Below are positions 52,292 to 62,370 of a stretch of DNA of 64,000 bases, one piece after another. Position numbers and translations under genes: made by a program. How positions within the stretch are numbered: the first letter of the stretch is position 1; each line of letters opens with the position of its first letter. This stretch comes from an uncultured Clostridia bacterium (GTDB lineage: Bacteria > Bacillota > Clostridia > TANB77 > CAG-508), in NCBI GenBank assembly GCA_934167965.1, contig CAKPMJ010000003.1, positions 1-64,000 of the forward strand, read 5' to 3'. The notes beneath the pieces were generated by a model that was given only the letters and a program-made list of their open reading frames with translations, was not told the origin of the DNA and ran no database searches.

Positions 52292-53935
52292 TTATTTTTT
52301 AGTTTTAACTGTTTTTACTTTTGACCATCCAGAATAAATATTAGTATATTTTCCATCAACTTTTACTTTTTTATAAGTACGAACTCTTACATAATATTTT
52401 TTCTTTGCTGAAAGTTTTTTTGCTGTATATGATGTTGTTCTATTCTTACTTACTGTATATTTTGATGATTTTTTAAACTTACTATTTGTGCTATATTCTA
52501 TTTGATATCCTGTTGTTTGTTTTGTTTGCTTTTTATATTTTACCTTAAATCCTTTTTTCTTTGCTGATATCTTGCTTATAGATGTTTCTTTTGGTTTTAT
52601 TTCAAAGTATAATTTCTTAGTACCTTTGTATTTACCTTTAAATTTAATTGTTACACAGTATTTTCCTACATTTTTTCTTCCTTTTTCATAAGATACAGTG
52701 TAATTTGATGAAGATACTTTCTTTCCTTTTTTATCTTTTATTATAACTGAAGGTTTTTTTACTTTACCATTATATGTGTATTTAGTATCTGATAATTTTA
52801 CTGTCTTTGGATAATTTGCTGTATTATGCTCTAATGTATCTTCTTTTATTTCATAAGAATATATATTTTTCTTAAAGTCTATTTGTTGTGTGTATCCATT
52901 TAAACTTTTTAGATCCTCATTAACACATTCAGCAAATTTTCCAACTCCATTTACAGTAGTAATTTTATATAATTTCTTTTTTTCTACTCCATTATATACT
53001 CCATTTTGAAGTCCATACTCATTTCCTTTAGCATCTTTATATAATGCATAATGATATGGCCAATCAGCTACTGCTTTTTGGTCTTTTCCAGTGCTTGTAA
53101 ATCCTTTTTGTTCTGGAACACATTTTTCTAATCCACTTATTGCTTTTTTTAGAAAATATTTTCCTATTTCTTTAACATATACTGCTTCATACATTCTATA
53201 TGTACCATCAGGTTCTCCTGTTTTTGTATCATAATTTTTGTTTCCTAAATATATTTTACTGTCACCTGATTTTGTGAATTGTTCGTATTGAAATTCGTTT
53301 TCTAAATCATAAGCCTCAATATATGATGCTTGAACATATTCATCTTTTCTTGATTTGATAGTTAACTTTGTATCAAGTTTTCCTTTAAATTGTATAGCTT
53401 TGTTTTTATTTGAGTTAGTTGACCCATATGTAGCTAAAACTCCATTTCCTTTTTTTGCATACATTTTTAGTTTTACATTTTTATCAACTATAAAGTTACC
53501 ATTTGTAAGTTCTGCACTCATAAGAACTGCACAAGGATTAGCTTTCTTCTTGTTTATTACAAGTTCTCCGTTTCCTGTTATAGTAACGTTTCCTCCATAG
53601 CTATCTCCCCATATGCTTAATCGTCCAATTTCATTGTATCCAACAACATTAATTTTGAAGTCATCTCCCATAACGTTTGTTTCAATATTCATTGTTGTTT
53701 TTACATTTTTTAATGTTAATGTGTTTTTTGATTTGTCATAAGAAACTCCGCTAATTTTATCAAACTTACTAGCAGTTTGGTTAAAAATAGTTTTCATATC
53801 TTTATCATTATAGAATATGATATATGCTAAGTCTCCAACTGGCATTGGCCCTTTTCCTGCTAATGAAATTGCTGGTAACATACAAATTATCATTAAAACA
53901 GTTATAATGGCACTTAATAAAATTTTTTTCTTCAT
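52292..53935 (-). CDS. Secreted beta-repeat protein with Ig-like and fibronectin-like domains
   Basis: The 547-residue protein has a signal peptide (about 1-26, ending SLAG) and three regions. The first (about 30-240) has beta-helix-like turns such as LTLKNVKTTMNIET and NVTITGNGELVINKKKA. A central domain of unknown type follows. The Lys/Tyr-rich end holds a bacterial Ig/MBG-like unit (DTKYTYNGKVKKPSVIIKD to GKYKGTKKLYFEI) and a fibronectin type III-like unit (KVKYKKQTKQTTGYQIEYS, YYVRVRTYKKV, YSGWSKVKTV). No sorting signal, so it is released or bound non-covalently by its very basic tail. GGAGG precedes the ATG. Confidence 0.75.
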   Translation of the reverse strand: MKKKILLSAIITVLMIICMLPAISLAGKGPMPVGDLAYIIFYNDKDMKTIFNQTASKFDKISGVSYDKSKNTLTLKNVKTTMNIETNVMGDDFKINVVGYNEIGRLSIWGDSYGGNVTITGNGELVINKKKANPCAVLMSAELTNGNFIVDKNVKLKMYAKKGNGVLATYGSTNSNKNKAIQFKGKLDTKLTIKSRKDEYVQASYIEAYDLENEFQYEQFTKSGDSKIYLGNKNYDTKTGEPDGTYRMYEAVYVKEIGKYFLKKAISGLEKCVPEQKGFTSTGKDQKAVADWPYHYALYKDAKGNEYGLQNGVYNGVEKKKLYKITTVNGVGKFAECVNEDLKSLNGYTQQIDFKKNIYSYEIKEDTLEHNTANYPKTVKLSDTKYTYNGKVKKPSVIIKDKKGKKVSSSNYTVSYEKGRKNVGKYCVTIKFKGKYKGTKKLYFEIKPKETSISKISAKKKGFKVKYKKQTKQTTGYQIEYSTNSKFKKSSKYTVSKNRTTSYTAKKLSAKKKYYVRVRTYKKVKVDGKYTNIYSGWSKVKTVKTKK

Positions 53936-54035
53936 AGAAATCCTCCTTTATAAATTTTCTTCTCATATTATACTTTATAATATATGTTTTAGCAATATAT
54001 TTTACCTTATAGTCAGTGACAAAATGGTTATTTTT

Positions 54036-54077
54036 TTCAAAAAGAAAACCGTTAAATAAAACGGTTTTCTTTTTGAA
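54036..54077 (-). terminator. Terminator of rpoBC
   Basis: A 17-bp perfect stem (core AAAACCGT with ACGGTTTT, 8-nt loop) begins 3 nt after the rpoC stop; the descending arm on the minus strand is CTTTTT-rich. Confidence 0.8.
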
Positions 54078-54079
54078 AA

Positions 54080-57000
54080 TTATATTTCTGCATTTATATC
54101 TGAAACTTGTTCTAATTCCTTTTCAGTACTAATTTTTATATCTTGGTATTTTTTCATACCTGTACCTGCTGGAATTAGTTTACCAATTATAACGTTTTCT
54201 TTTAATCCAACTAAATCGTCTTCTTTACCTTTTATTGCAGCTTCTGTTAATACTCTTGTTGTTTCTTGGAATGATGCTGCTGATAAGAAACTATCAGTTG
54301 CTAAAGATGCTTTTGTTATACCTAATAATACACGTTTTCCTGTTGCAGGACGAAGTCCTTTTTCTATAGCTTCTGCATTTTTGTCTGCAAATTCATACAT
54401 ATCAACTAAAGTTCCTGGGAACATATCTGTATCTCCATTATCATCAACTCTAACTTTCTTAAGCATTTGTCTACCAATAACTTCGATATGTTTGTCATTT
54501 ATATCAACACCTTGGTTTCTATAAACTTTTTGAACTTCTGTTGTTAAATATTCAAATACGCCTTCTGGTCCTTTTATTGCTAAGATATCAGCTAAGTTTA
54601 GAGATCCTTCAATTAATGCATCTCCTACTTCAACCATATCACCATCTTTTACTTTCATCTTAGATCCAAATGGTATTGTATATGATTTTGATTCTTCTTT
54701 GTTTGTTACAACAACTTCTTTTTTCTTCTTAGTTTCTTTTATCTTAACTTTACCTGCTATTTCTGTCATAACAGCTAATCCCTTTGGTTTTCTAGCTTCG
54801 AATAATTCTTCAACTCTAGGAAGACCTTGAGTAATATCTGTTCCTATAGCACCACCAGCGTGTTTTGTGTTCATTGTAAGCTGTGTACCTGGCTCACCAA
54901 TTGATTGTGCTGCGACAATTCCTATTGATTCACCAATATTTACTAAGTCATGTCTTGCAAGTCCCATACCATAACATTTTTGGCATACACCATGTTTTGA
55001 ATGGCAAGCAAGTACTGTACGAACTTCAACTTTTTCTATTCCTGCTTTTACTATATTGTTTGCAATTTCATCTGTGATCATTGTATTAGTATCAACGATT
55101 AATTCTCCCGTTTCTGGATTTACTATATCGTTTACAACATATCTACCAATTAATCTTTCTTCTAATTTTTCAATTAATTGATTTCCATCTTTTATGTCAT
55201 ATACTAATAATCCTTCTTTTGATCCACAGTCGTGTTCTCTTACTATAATTTCTTGAGCAACGTCAACTAATCTTCTTGTTAAGTATCCAGAATCTGCTGT
55301 TCTTAAAGCTGTATCTGCAAGACCTTTTCTTGCTTGGTGTGAAGATATGAAATATTCTAGTGCGTCTAATCCTTCTGCGAAGCATGATTTAATTGGTATT
55401 TCAATAACTTTACCTGTTGTTCCAGCCATAAGACCTCTCATACCTGCTGATTGTCTTAATTGGTTGATGTTACCTCTGGCTCCTGATTGAACCATTAAGT
55501 TAATTGGGTTTAATGGCTCTAAGTTTGCTTCTAGAGCTTTACCAACATCTAATGTTGCATTATTCCATATATTGACTACTTCTTTAAATCTTTCATCTTC
55601 AGTGATTAAACCACGTCTATATTGTTTTCTTACTCCATCAACTGCTTTTTCAGCTTCTTCAAGTATTCCTGCTTTTTCTTCTGGCACTTTAACATCTTCC
55701 ATAGAATATGTTAATCCTGACTTTGTAGAATACTTAAATCCTTTTGCTTTAACATTGTCTAATACTTCTGCTGATTCTGATAAACCATGTATTCTTATAC
55801 ATCTGTTTATTAAATCTCCAAGTTTTTTCTTATCAACAGGGAAATCAATTTCATATTGGAACATTTCATCTGGATTTGTTCTATCTTTATATCCTAAGTC
55901 TTGTGGTATTCCTTGGTTGTATAGAATTCTACCAACTGTTGTTTCAATTTTCTTTGATTTTAATTCTCCATCAATTTCTAATGTTCTTCTAACAAATATT
56001 TTTGCATGCATTTCAACTGCATGATTTTCATAAGCCATTATAGCTTCTTCAGGATCTTTGAAGTATTTTCCTTCTCCTTTTTCTCCTTCAACAACCATTG
56101 TTAAATAATATCCACCAAATACCATGTCTATTGTAGGTACTGTAACTGTTTTACCATCTTGTGGTTTTAATAGGTTGTTTGTAGATAACATTAAGTATCT
56201 AGCTTCTGCTTGTGCTTCTGGTGATAATGGTAAGTGAATAGCCATTTGGTCACCATCAAAGTCAGCATTGAATGCTGTACATACTAATGGGTGAAGTTTT
56301 ATAGCTCTACCTTCTACTAATACTGGTTCAAATGCTTGGATACCAAGTCTATGTAGTGTAGGCGCACGGTTTAACATTACTGGATGGTCTTTTATAACTT
56401 CCTCTAATATTCCCCATACTTCTGGTTTTAATCTTTCTACCATACGTTTTGCACTTTTAATATTATGTGCTATTCCACGACCAACTAATTCTTTCATTAC
56501 AAATGGTTTAAATAATTCTACTGCCATTTCTTTTGGCACACCACATTGATAAATTTTTAGTTCTGGTCCAACAACGATAACTGAACGTCCAGAGTAGTCA
56601 ACACGTTTTCCAAGTAAGTTTTGACGGAAACGTCCTTGTTTACCTTTAAGCATATCTGATAATGATTTTAATGCTCTTCCTCCAGCTCCTGTTACTGGTC
56701 TTCCACGTCTTGAGTTATCTATTAATGCATCTACTGATTCTTGTAACATTCTCTTTTCATTTCTTACAATTATCTCAGGTGCTTCTAATTCCAACAATCT
56801 TTTTAATCTGTTATTTCTATTTATAACTCTTCTATATAAATCATTTAAGTCTGATGTAGCAAATCTACCACCATCTAATTGTACCATTGGTCTTAAATCT
56901 GGTGGAATTACTGGTACTACACTCATTATCATCCATTCGGGTTTATTTCCTGAAATTCTAAATGATTCTACAGTGTCTAATCTTTTCAAAAGTTTTAACT

Positions 57001-57604
57001 TCTTTTGCTCTGTTGCACTTTCGATTTCCTTTTTTATTTCATTAGCTAATTTTTCAACATCTATCTCAGCTAATAATTTTTGTAGTGCTTCTGCACCCAT
57101 TTCAGCTTTAAATGAACCTCTACCATATTTTTCTTGTGCTTCATGATATTCTTTTTCATTTAAAACTTGACATTTTTCTAATCCTGATGTTCCTTTATCT
57201 GTAACTATGTATGATGCAAAGTATACAACTTTTTCTAAGTTTCTTGGTGAAACATCTAGCATTAGAGATATTCTGCTTGGTATTCCTTTGAAATACCAGA
57301 TGTGAGCTACTGGAGCCGCAAGTTCAATATGTCCCATTCTCTCACGTCTAACTTTGGCCTTTGTAACTTCAACTCCACATCTATCACATACCACACCTTT
57401 ATATCTTACTCTTTTGTATTTACCACAATGACATTCCCAGTCCTTTGTAGGTCCAAATATTCTTTCACAGAATAAACCATCTCTCTCTGGTTTTAATGTT
57501 CTATAATTTATAGTCTCTGGCTTTTTAACTTCACCTTTTGACCATTCTCTTATTTTTTCATCTGATGCAATTCCTATTTTTAATTTATTAAATGTTTCTT
57601 CCAT
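54080..57604 (-). CDS. rpoC: RNA polymerase beta' subunit
   Basis: The 1174-residue subunit has the N-terminal zinc site CHCGKYKRVRYKGVVCDRCG, the catalytic magnesium motif NADFDGDQM (about 447), the bridge/trigger region (MAGTTGKVIEIPIKS, SHQARKGLADTALRTADSGY), the second zinc site CHSKHGVCQKC and C-terminal GITKASLATDSFLSAASFQE. Length is typical of Clostridia. It follows rpoB by 49 nt and ends at a strong terminator. Confidence 0.98.
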   Translation of the reverse strand: MEETFNKLKIGIASDEKIREWSKGEVKKPETINYRTLKPERDGLFCERIFGPTKDWECHCGKYKRVRYKGVVCDRCGVEVTKAKVRRERMGHIELAAPVAHIWYFKGIPSRISLMLDVSPRNLEKVVYFASYIVTDKGTSGLEKCQVLNEKEYHEAQEKYGRGSFKAEMGAEALQKLLAEIDVEKLANEIKKEIESATEQKKLKLLKRLDTVESFRISGNKPEWMIMSVVPVIPPDLRPMVQLDGGRFATSDLNDLYRRVINRNNRLKRLLELEAPEIIVRNEKRMLQESVDALIDNSRRGRPVTGAGGRALKSLSDMLKGKQGRFRQNLLGKRVDYSGRSVIVVGPELKIYQCGVPKEMAVELFKPFVMKELVGRGIAHNIKSAKRMVERLKPEVWGILEEVIKDHPVMLNRAPTLHRLGIQAFEPVLVEGRAIKLHPLVCTAFNADFDGDQMAIHLPLSPEAQAEARYLMLSTNNLLKPQDGKTVTVPTIDMVFGGYYLTMVVEGEKGEGKYFKDPEEAIMAYENHAVEMHAKIFVRRTLEIDGELKSKKIETTVGRILYNQGIPQDLGYKDRTNPDEMFQYEIDFPVDKKKLGDLINRCIRIHGLSESAEVLDNVKAKGFKYSTKSGLTYSMEDVKVPEEKAGILEEAEKAVDGVRKQYRRGLITEDERFKEVVNIWNNATLDVGKALEANLEPLNPINLMVQSGARGNINQLRQSAGMRGLMAGTTGKVIEIPIKSCFAEGLDALEYFISSHQARKGLADTALRTADSGYLTRRLVDVAQEIIVREHDCGSKEGLLVYDIKDGNQLIEKLEERLIGRYVVNDIVNPETGELIVDTNTMITDEIANNIVKAGIEKVEVRTVLACHSKHGVCQKCYGMGLARHDLVNIGESIGIVAAQSIGEPGTQLTMNTKHAGGAIGTDITQGLPRVEELFEARKPKGLAVMTEIAGKVKIKETKKKKEVVVTNKEESKSYTIPFGSKMKVKDGDMVEVGDALIEGSLNLADILAIKGPEGVFEYLTTEVQKVYRNQGVDINDKHIEVIGRQMLKKVRVDDNGDTDMFPGTLVDMYEFADKNAEAIEKGLRPATGKRVLLGITKASLATDSFLSAASFQETTRVLTEAAIKGKEDDLVGLKENVIIGKLIPAGTGMKKYQDIKISTEKELEQVSDINAEI

Positions 57605-57653
57605 TATTTTGGTTTGCCCCTTTCCAAATTTCTATGATAACATATCAAACATT

Positions 57654-60600
57654 TTATTCTTCGTCATCTAGATCTTCTTCTACTAAGAAGTCTTCATCTT
57701 CATCTTCAAATTCTTCTAAAAGTTTTTCATCGTCTTCCATAATAGCATCTTCTTCAACATAGTTATCTTCTAGGTCTTCATCAGATAGTATGTCTGTTTC
57801 TTCTCCACTTACTAACTTTTTGTGTTCTTCTATGTTGAAATCAATCGCATCTTCGATTTCTTCTTTTAATTCAAGTTCTTTATCATTATCATAAAGTCTA
57901 ACATCTAGACCTAAAGATTGTAGTTCTTTTACAAGAACTTTGAAACTTTCAGGTATTCCTGGTTCAGGTATATTTTCACCTTTTACGATTGCTTCATAAG
58001 TTTTTACACGTCCAACTACATCATCTGATTTTACTGTTAACATTTCTTGAAGTGTGTATGCAGCACCATATGCTTCTAGTGCCCAAACTTCCATCTCTCC
58101 AAATCTTTGTCCACCAAATTGTGCTTTTCCTCCAAGTGGTTGTTGTGTAACCATTCCATAAGGTCCTGTTGAACGAGCATGTATTTTGTCATCTACTAAG
58201 TGGTGTAATTTAAGCATGTATTGAACTCCAACTGTAACTGGTTGATCAAATGGCTCTCCTGTTCTACCATCATATAGAATTGATTTTCCATCTTCTCTTA
58301 ATCCTGTCTCTCTAAGTAGTTGTTCAATTTCTTCTTGTGTTGCACCGTCAAATACTGGTGTAGCAATTTTCCATCCTTGCATACGTGCAACCATTCCTAA
58401 GTGTACTTCAAGTATTTGACCTAAGTTCATACGAGAAGGAACACCTAATGGGTTTAATAGTATGTCTATTGGTGTACCATCTGGCATAAATGGCATATCT
58501 TCTACCGGTAATATTCTTGATACAACACCTTTATTACCATGACGTCCAGCCATTTTATCTCCAACTGATATCTTTCTCTTTGTAGCTATGTAACATCTTA
58601 TTACTTGATTTACTCCAGGAGCTAATTCATCTGAATTATCTCTTGTAAATATTTTTACATCTACTACTGTTCCTGCTTCACCATGTGGTACTCTAAGTGA
58701 TGTATCTCTTACTTCTCTTGCCTTTTCACCAAATATTGCTCTTAAAAGTCTTTCTTCAGCTGTAAGTTCTGTTTCTCCTTTTGGAGTAACTTTTCCTACT
58801 AATATGTCTCCAGGTCTTACTTCCGCACCAATTCTTATTATTCCGTTTTCATCTAGGTCTTTTAATTGGTCATCTCCGACATTTGGTATGTCACGAGTAA
58901 TCTCTTCTGCACCTAATTTTGTATCACGACATTCACAGTCATATTCTTCAATATGTATTGATGTAAATACATCTTCTTTAACTAATCTTTCACTTAATAA
59001 TACAGCATCTTCGTAGTTATATCCTTCCCATGTTGAGAAAGCTATTAATACGTTTTTACCTAATGCCATTTCTCCATTTTGTGTTGATGGTCCATCTGCT
59101 ATTGCATCACCTTTTTTAACTTTTTCACCTTTTTTAACTATTGGTTTTTGGTTGATACATGTTCCACCATTTGTTCTTTTGAATTTACGTAATTTATGTA
59201 CTACTGTTTTTCCATTTTTATATTTTACTGTAATAGAATCTGCTGTAACTTTTTCTACAACACCATTATCTTCTGCTAATACTAATATTCCTGAATCTTT
59301 TGCAGCTCTATATTCAATTCCTGTTCCTATCATTGGAGAATCAGTTATCATTAATGGAACTGCTTGACGTTGCATGTTTGCACCCATAAGTGCACGTTTT
59401 GCATCGTCATGTTCTAAGAATGGTATCATTGCAGCAGCTATTGATACTAATTGTTTTGGAGATACATCCATGTATTGAACTTCATCTCTTTCAACTTCTA
59501 GTATTTCATTTTGATGTCTTACTCTTATTCTTTCCTGTTTAAATGTTCCATCTTCATTTAATGGTTCTGATGCTTGTGCTATGTAATATTTATCTTCTTC
59601 ATCTGCACTCATGAATTCTACTATTTCTGTAGGTTTATGTGTTTCTGGATCTATTTTTCTATATGGTGTTTCTATAAATCCATATTCATTTATTTGTGCA
59701 AATGATGATAATGCTGATATAAGTCCTATATTTGGTCCTTCTGGTGATTCTATTGGACATAATCTACCATAGTGTGTATAGTGAACATCACGTACTTCGA
59801 ATCCTGCTCTTTCTCTTGAAAGTCCTCCAGGTCCTAATGCTGATATTCTTCTTTTATGTGTTAATTCTGATAATGGATTTGTTTGATCCATGAATTGTGA
59901 AAGTTGTGAACTTCCAAAGAATTCTCTTATTGATGATGCTATTGGTTTTGGGTTTATTAATGTCTGTGGTGTTACAACATCTAAATCTTGAATTGTCATT
60001 CTCTCACGAACAACTCTTTCAAGTCTTGCAAGACCAATTCTAAATTGGTTTTGTAATAATTCTCCAACACATCTTATTCTACGATTTGATAAGTGATCTA
60101 TATCATCTGGTTCTATTACACCATGTGCTAAGTTAAGCATTACATTTATTGATGCAATTATATCTTCAGTTGTAATATGTTTTGGAACTAACTCATCATA
60201 TCTTTCTTTTAATGTTTTTACTAAGTCTTTCTCGTCTGTATTTTCTAATATATTTTTTAATACAGCATAGTTTACATTCTCTTTGAAATGTAGTTTGCCA
60301 AAGTTTACTTCTGGTAAAACTTTATATATGTTTACTGTTCCATTTCCTATTATTCTTATTTTTTGGTCTTCTACTTTTACATCAACTATATTTATTCCTG
60401 AGTTTTGGATTTCTTCTGCAACTTCTTCTGATATTATTTCATCAGCTGTTACAAATATTTCTCCTGTTTCAGGATTTATTATATCGCTACATGCTACTTT
60501 TCCAGCAATTCTTCCTGCTAATCCTAGTTTTTGATTGAATTTATATCTACCAACTTTTGCTAAGTCATATCTTCTATTGTCAAAGAACATTCCATTAAAT

Positions 60601-61364
60601 AATGATCTTGCTGCTTCTTCTGTTGGAAGTTCTCCTGGTCTTAATTTTTTGTATATTTCTATAACTGCTTCTTCTTGAGTTTTTATCGGATCTTTATTTA
60701 TTGTTGCTTCTAATAATGTATCTTCTCCAAATAGCTCTCTTATTTGATCATCTGATATTACTCCTATTGTTCTTAATAGAGTTGTTACAGGTATTTTTCT
60801 TGTTCTGTCTACTCTTACATAGAATATATCATTACTATCTGTTTCATATTCTATCCATGCTCCTCTTAATGGCATTACTGTTGATGAATATGTTCTTCTA
60901 CCTGTTTTTGTATCAAATTGTGCTTCATAATAACATCCAGGTGAACGTACTAACTGACTTACTACAACTCTCTCGGCTCCATTTATAATAAATGTTCCAC
61001 TGTCTGTCATTATAGGGAAGTCTCCTAAGAATATTTCTTGTTCTTTTATTTCCCCTGTTTCTCTGTTTATTAGCCTTACTTTTACATGTAGTCTGCTTGA
61101 ATATGTTGCATCTCTTTCTTTCGCTTCTTCAATTGTGTACTTTGTTTTGTCTTCCATGTAGTAATCAAAAAATTCAAGTACTAAGTTTCCTGAATAGTCC
61201 TCTATTGGAGATATGTCTTTTAATACTTCTCCTAATCCTTCTTCTAAGAACCAATCATATGAATCTTTTTGTACTTTGATTAAGTTTGGCATTTCTATAT
61301 AGTCGCCAACTTTTGAGAAATTTTTACGCTTTGCTTTTTCGTATTTAATTTCTTTTAATTCCAA
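57654..61364 (-). CDS. rpoB: RNA polymerase beta subunit
   Basis: The 1236-residue subunit contains the rifampicin-region GSSQLSQFMDQTNPLSELTHKRRISALGPGG split over the usual fork loop, the DMPFMPDGTPIDILLNPLG region and the C-terminal MEVWALEAYGAAYTLQEM. An acidic tail rich in Glu and Asp extends past the usual end. I prefer the TTG at 61364 (LELKEIKYEK), which has AGAGG 8 nt upstream; a GTG three codons earlier would overlap that site. The rplJL genes that usually precede rpoB are absent. Confidence 0.97.
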   Translation of the reverse strand: MELKEIKYEKAKRKNFSKVGDYIEMPNLIKVQKDSYDWFLEEGLGEVLKDISPIEDYSGNLVLEFFDYYMEDKTKYTIEEAKERDATYSSRLHVKVRLINRETGEIKEQEIFLGDFPIMTDSGTFIINGAERVVVSQLVRSPGCYYEAQFDTKTGRRTYSSTVMPLRGAWIEYETDSNDIFYVRVDRTRKIPVTTLLRTIGVISDDQIRELFGEDTLLEATINKDPIKTQEEAVIEIYKKLRPGELPTEEAARSLFNGMFFDNRRYDLAKVGRYKFNQKLGLAGRIAGKVACSDIINPETGEIFVTADEIISEEVAEEIQNSGINIVDVKVEDQKIRIIGNGTVNIYKVLPEVNFGKLHFKENVNYAVLKNILENTDEKDLVKTLKERYDELVPKHITTEDIIASINVMLNLAHGVIEPDDIDHLSNRRIRCVGELLQNQFRIGLARLERVVRERMTIQDLDVVTPQTLINPKPIASSIREFFGSSQLSQFMDQTNPLSELTHKRRISALGPGGLSRERAGFEVRDVHYTHYGRLCPIESPEGPNIGLISALSSFAQINEYGFIETPYRKIDPETHKPTEIVEFMSADEEDKYYIAQASEPLNEDGTFKQERIRVRHQNEILEVERDEVQYMDVSPKQLVSIAAAMIPFLEHDDAKRALMGANMQRQAVPLMITDSPMIGTGIEYRAAKDSGILVLAEDNGVVEKVTADSITVKYKNGKTVVHKLRKFKRTNGGTCINQKPIVKKGEKVKKGDAIADGPSTQNGEMALGKNVLIAFSTWEGYNYEDAVLLSERLVKEDVFTSIHIEEYDCECRDTKLGAEEITRDIPNVGDDQLKDLDENGIIRIGAEVRPGDILVGKVTPKGETELTAEERLLRAIFGEKAREVRDTSLRVPHGEAGTVVDVKIFTRDNSDELAPGVNQVIRCYIATKRKISVGDKMAGRHGNKGVVSRILPVEDMPFMPDGTPIDILLNPLGVPSRMNLGQILEVHLGMVARMQGWKIATPVFDGATQEEIEQLLRETGLREDGKSILYDGRTGEPFDQPVTVGVQYMLKLHHLVDDKIHARSTGPYGMVTQQPLGGKAQFGGQRFGEMEVWALEAYGAAYTLQEMLTVKSDDVVGRVKTYEAIVKGENIPEPGIPESFKVLVKELQSLGLDVRLYDNDKELELKEEIEDAIDFNIEEHKKLVSGEETDILSDEDLEDNYVEEDAIMEDDEKLLEEFEDEDEDFLVEEDLDDEE

Positions 61365-61379
61365 GAATATCACCTCTAT

Positions 61380-61629
61380 TATTTATTTAAGCAGATTTAA
61401 TTTTCTAGATTAGTGTTTAACTGAATTTAGATTTAACATGTGTTTCTCACATTTTTTGATTTATTAAAAAAAGTCCTTCTTAATCAAAATCAATAATGAC
61501 GAATTCTTAAATTGCCTGCTCTCTCAATTTTTAAATTCGTCCTTTGGTTTATCTTAATTCCTCTTTTTTTAATGTTTTAAGTTTGTTTGATTTAATTTTT
61601 AGCACAATAAGGCTAGTTTAATTTACAAT
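61380..61629 (-). promoter_or_regulatory. Long structured leader of rpoBC
   Basis: About 260 nt separate the predicted transcription start from the rpoB start codon. The RNA can form a hairpin at 61498-61541: GACGAATT with AATTCGTC, an internal loop, then AAATTG with CAATTT around a 10-nt loop. Further down, GAAGGAC runs into a T7 stretch without an obvious paired arm. It may be a transcription-control leader, but no known leader class is recognised. Confidence 0.45.
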
Positions 61630-61664
61630 ATTAATATTGTAACATAAATTAGACTAGCCGTCAA
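61611..61664 (-). promoter_or_regulatory. rpoBC promoter embedded in a 49-bp inverted repeat
   Basis: On the minus strand TTGACG (61664-61659), a 17-nt spacer and TACAAT (61641-61636) form a good sigma-A promoter. The bases 61611-61659 are a near-perfect inverted repeat: outer GGCTAGT...ACTAGCC arms and an inner 20-bp perfect palindrome at 61624-61643 that covers the -10 box. Confidence 0.75.
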
Positions 61665-61762
61665 TGATTTTTATTCATTTTTTCAAGTTTTTTTGTATAA
61701 ATATTTAATTACAAAATTCTAAGGCTATCTTATTGTAAATAAACCATTAAAAAATAACTTTT

Positions 61763-61791
61763 TTGACAATTTTATGTAAATAAAATATAAT
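61763..61791 (+). promoter_or_regulatory. Sigma-A promoter of the small membrane protein gene
   Basis: TTGACA (61763-61768), a 17-nt spacer and TATAAT (61786-61791), all consensus. The symmetric AATAAGTA...TACTTATT just downstream could be an operator. The remaining 61374-61893 gap holds only the divergent rpoBC control region. Confidence 0.88.
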
Positions 61792-61893
61792 AAAATAAGT
61801 ATAAGTAAATTACTTATTTTATATATAATCCACGTTTTTCCACCTTATGGTGTTTACAATATAGATAAAATTTATTTTTGGAGGATGAATCAA

Positions 61894-62268
61894 ATGTTTA
61901 TCGCACTGTATTTTTTTATTATGAATGTTGTTTTACCACAAATTGGAGGCTACTTTCAGGCTATATTAGAGCCCATTATGGTAATAGTTATCACATTAGC
62001 TGGAATCGTTATGCTTTTCGGAGCAGTTGGGATGAAAATCTCCAGCAATTTAGGCTCTACAGTTGTTAATGGTGCTTTCCGTGCTATTGGTTATATTGGG
62101 TCTAACTTGATTCGACTAATTGGTCGTATTATTCGTTACATCTTAACATTAATACCTCGGGTATTTAACGGATGTAAAAAGACCTTTAACCAGGTTGGAT
62201 TACATGATCTACTATGTAATGTATTTTCTGTAATAATAACTATTGTTTTTATTGCAATCATTATATAA
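61894..62268 (+). CDS. Small membrane protein, possibly pilin- or channel-like
   Basis: The 124-residue product starts at the ATG at 61894, 9 nt after GGAGG; an earlier in-frame ATG touches that site. It has two or three hydrophobic segments: an N-terminal one (MFIALYFFIMNVVL), a Gly-containing one (PIMVIVITLAGIVMLFGAV) and a C-terminal one (VFSVIITIVFIAIII). Between them is an amphipathic Arg/Ile stretch (LIRLIGRIIRYILTLIPR). The layout resembles small VirB2/Maff2-like conjugation membrane proteins, but similarity is only by pattern. It has its own consensus promoter and terminator. Confidence 0.65.
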   Translation: MFIALYFFIMNVVLPQIGGYFQAILEPIMVIVITLAGIVMLFGAVGMKISSNLGSTVVNGAFRAIGYIGSNLIRLIGRIIRYILTLIPRVFNGCKKTFNQVGLHDLLCNVFSVIITIVFIAIII

Positions 62269-62300
62269 TTTGTATCATTGACAGCATTCACAAAATCAAT

Positions 62301-62332
62301 AAGAATTCGTTAGTAATTACTAACGAATTCTT
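62301..62332. terminator. Perfect 32-bp palindromic bidirectional terminator
   Basis: All bases of 62301-62332 are self-complementary around 62316/62317, followed by TT on the plus strand. It lies between the convergent small membrane protein gene and fhs. Confidence 0.8.
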
Positions 62333-62370
62333 TTATGAAAAACTATAAAGCTTGTCCTTATTTATAGTTG

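Noticed and set aside
55572..56024. Plus-strand frame of 150 codons opposite rpoC
   Set aside because: Antisense to a conserved rpoC segment, no start site and no recognisable protein.
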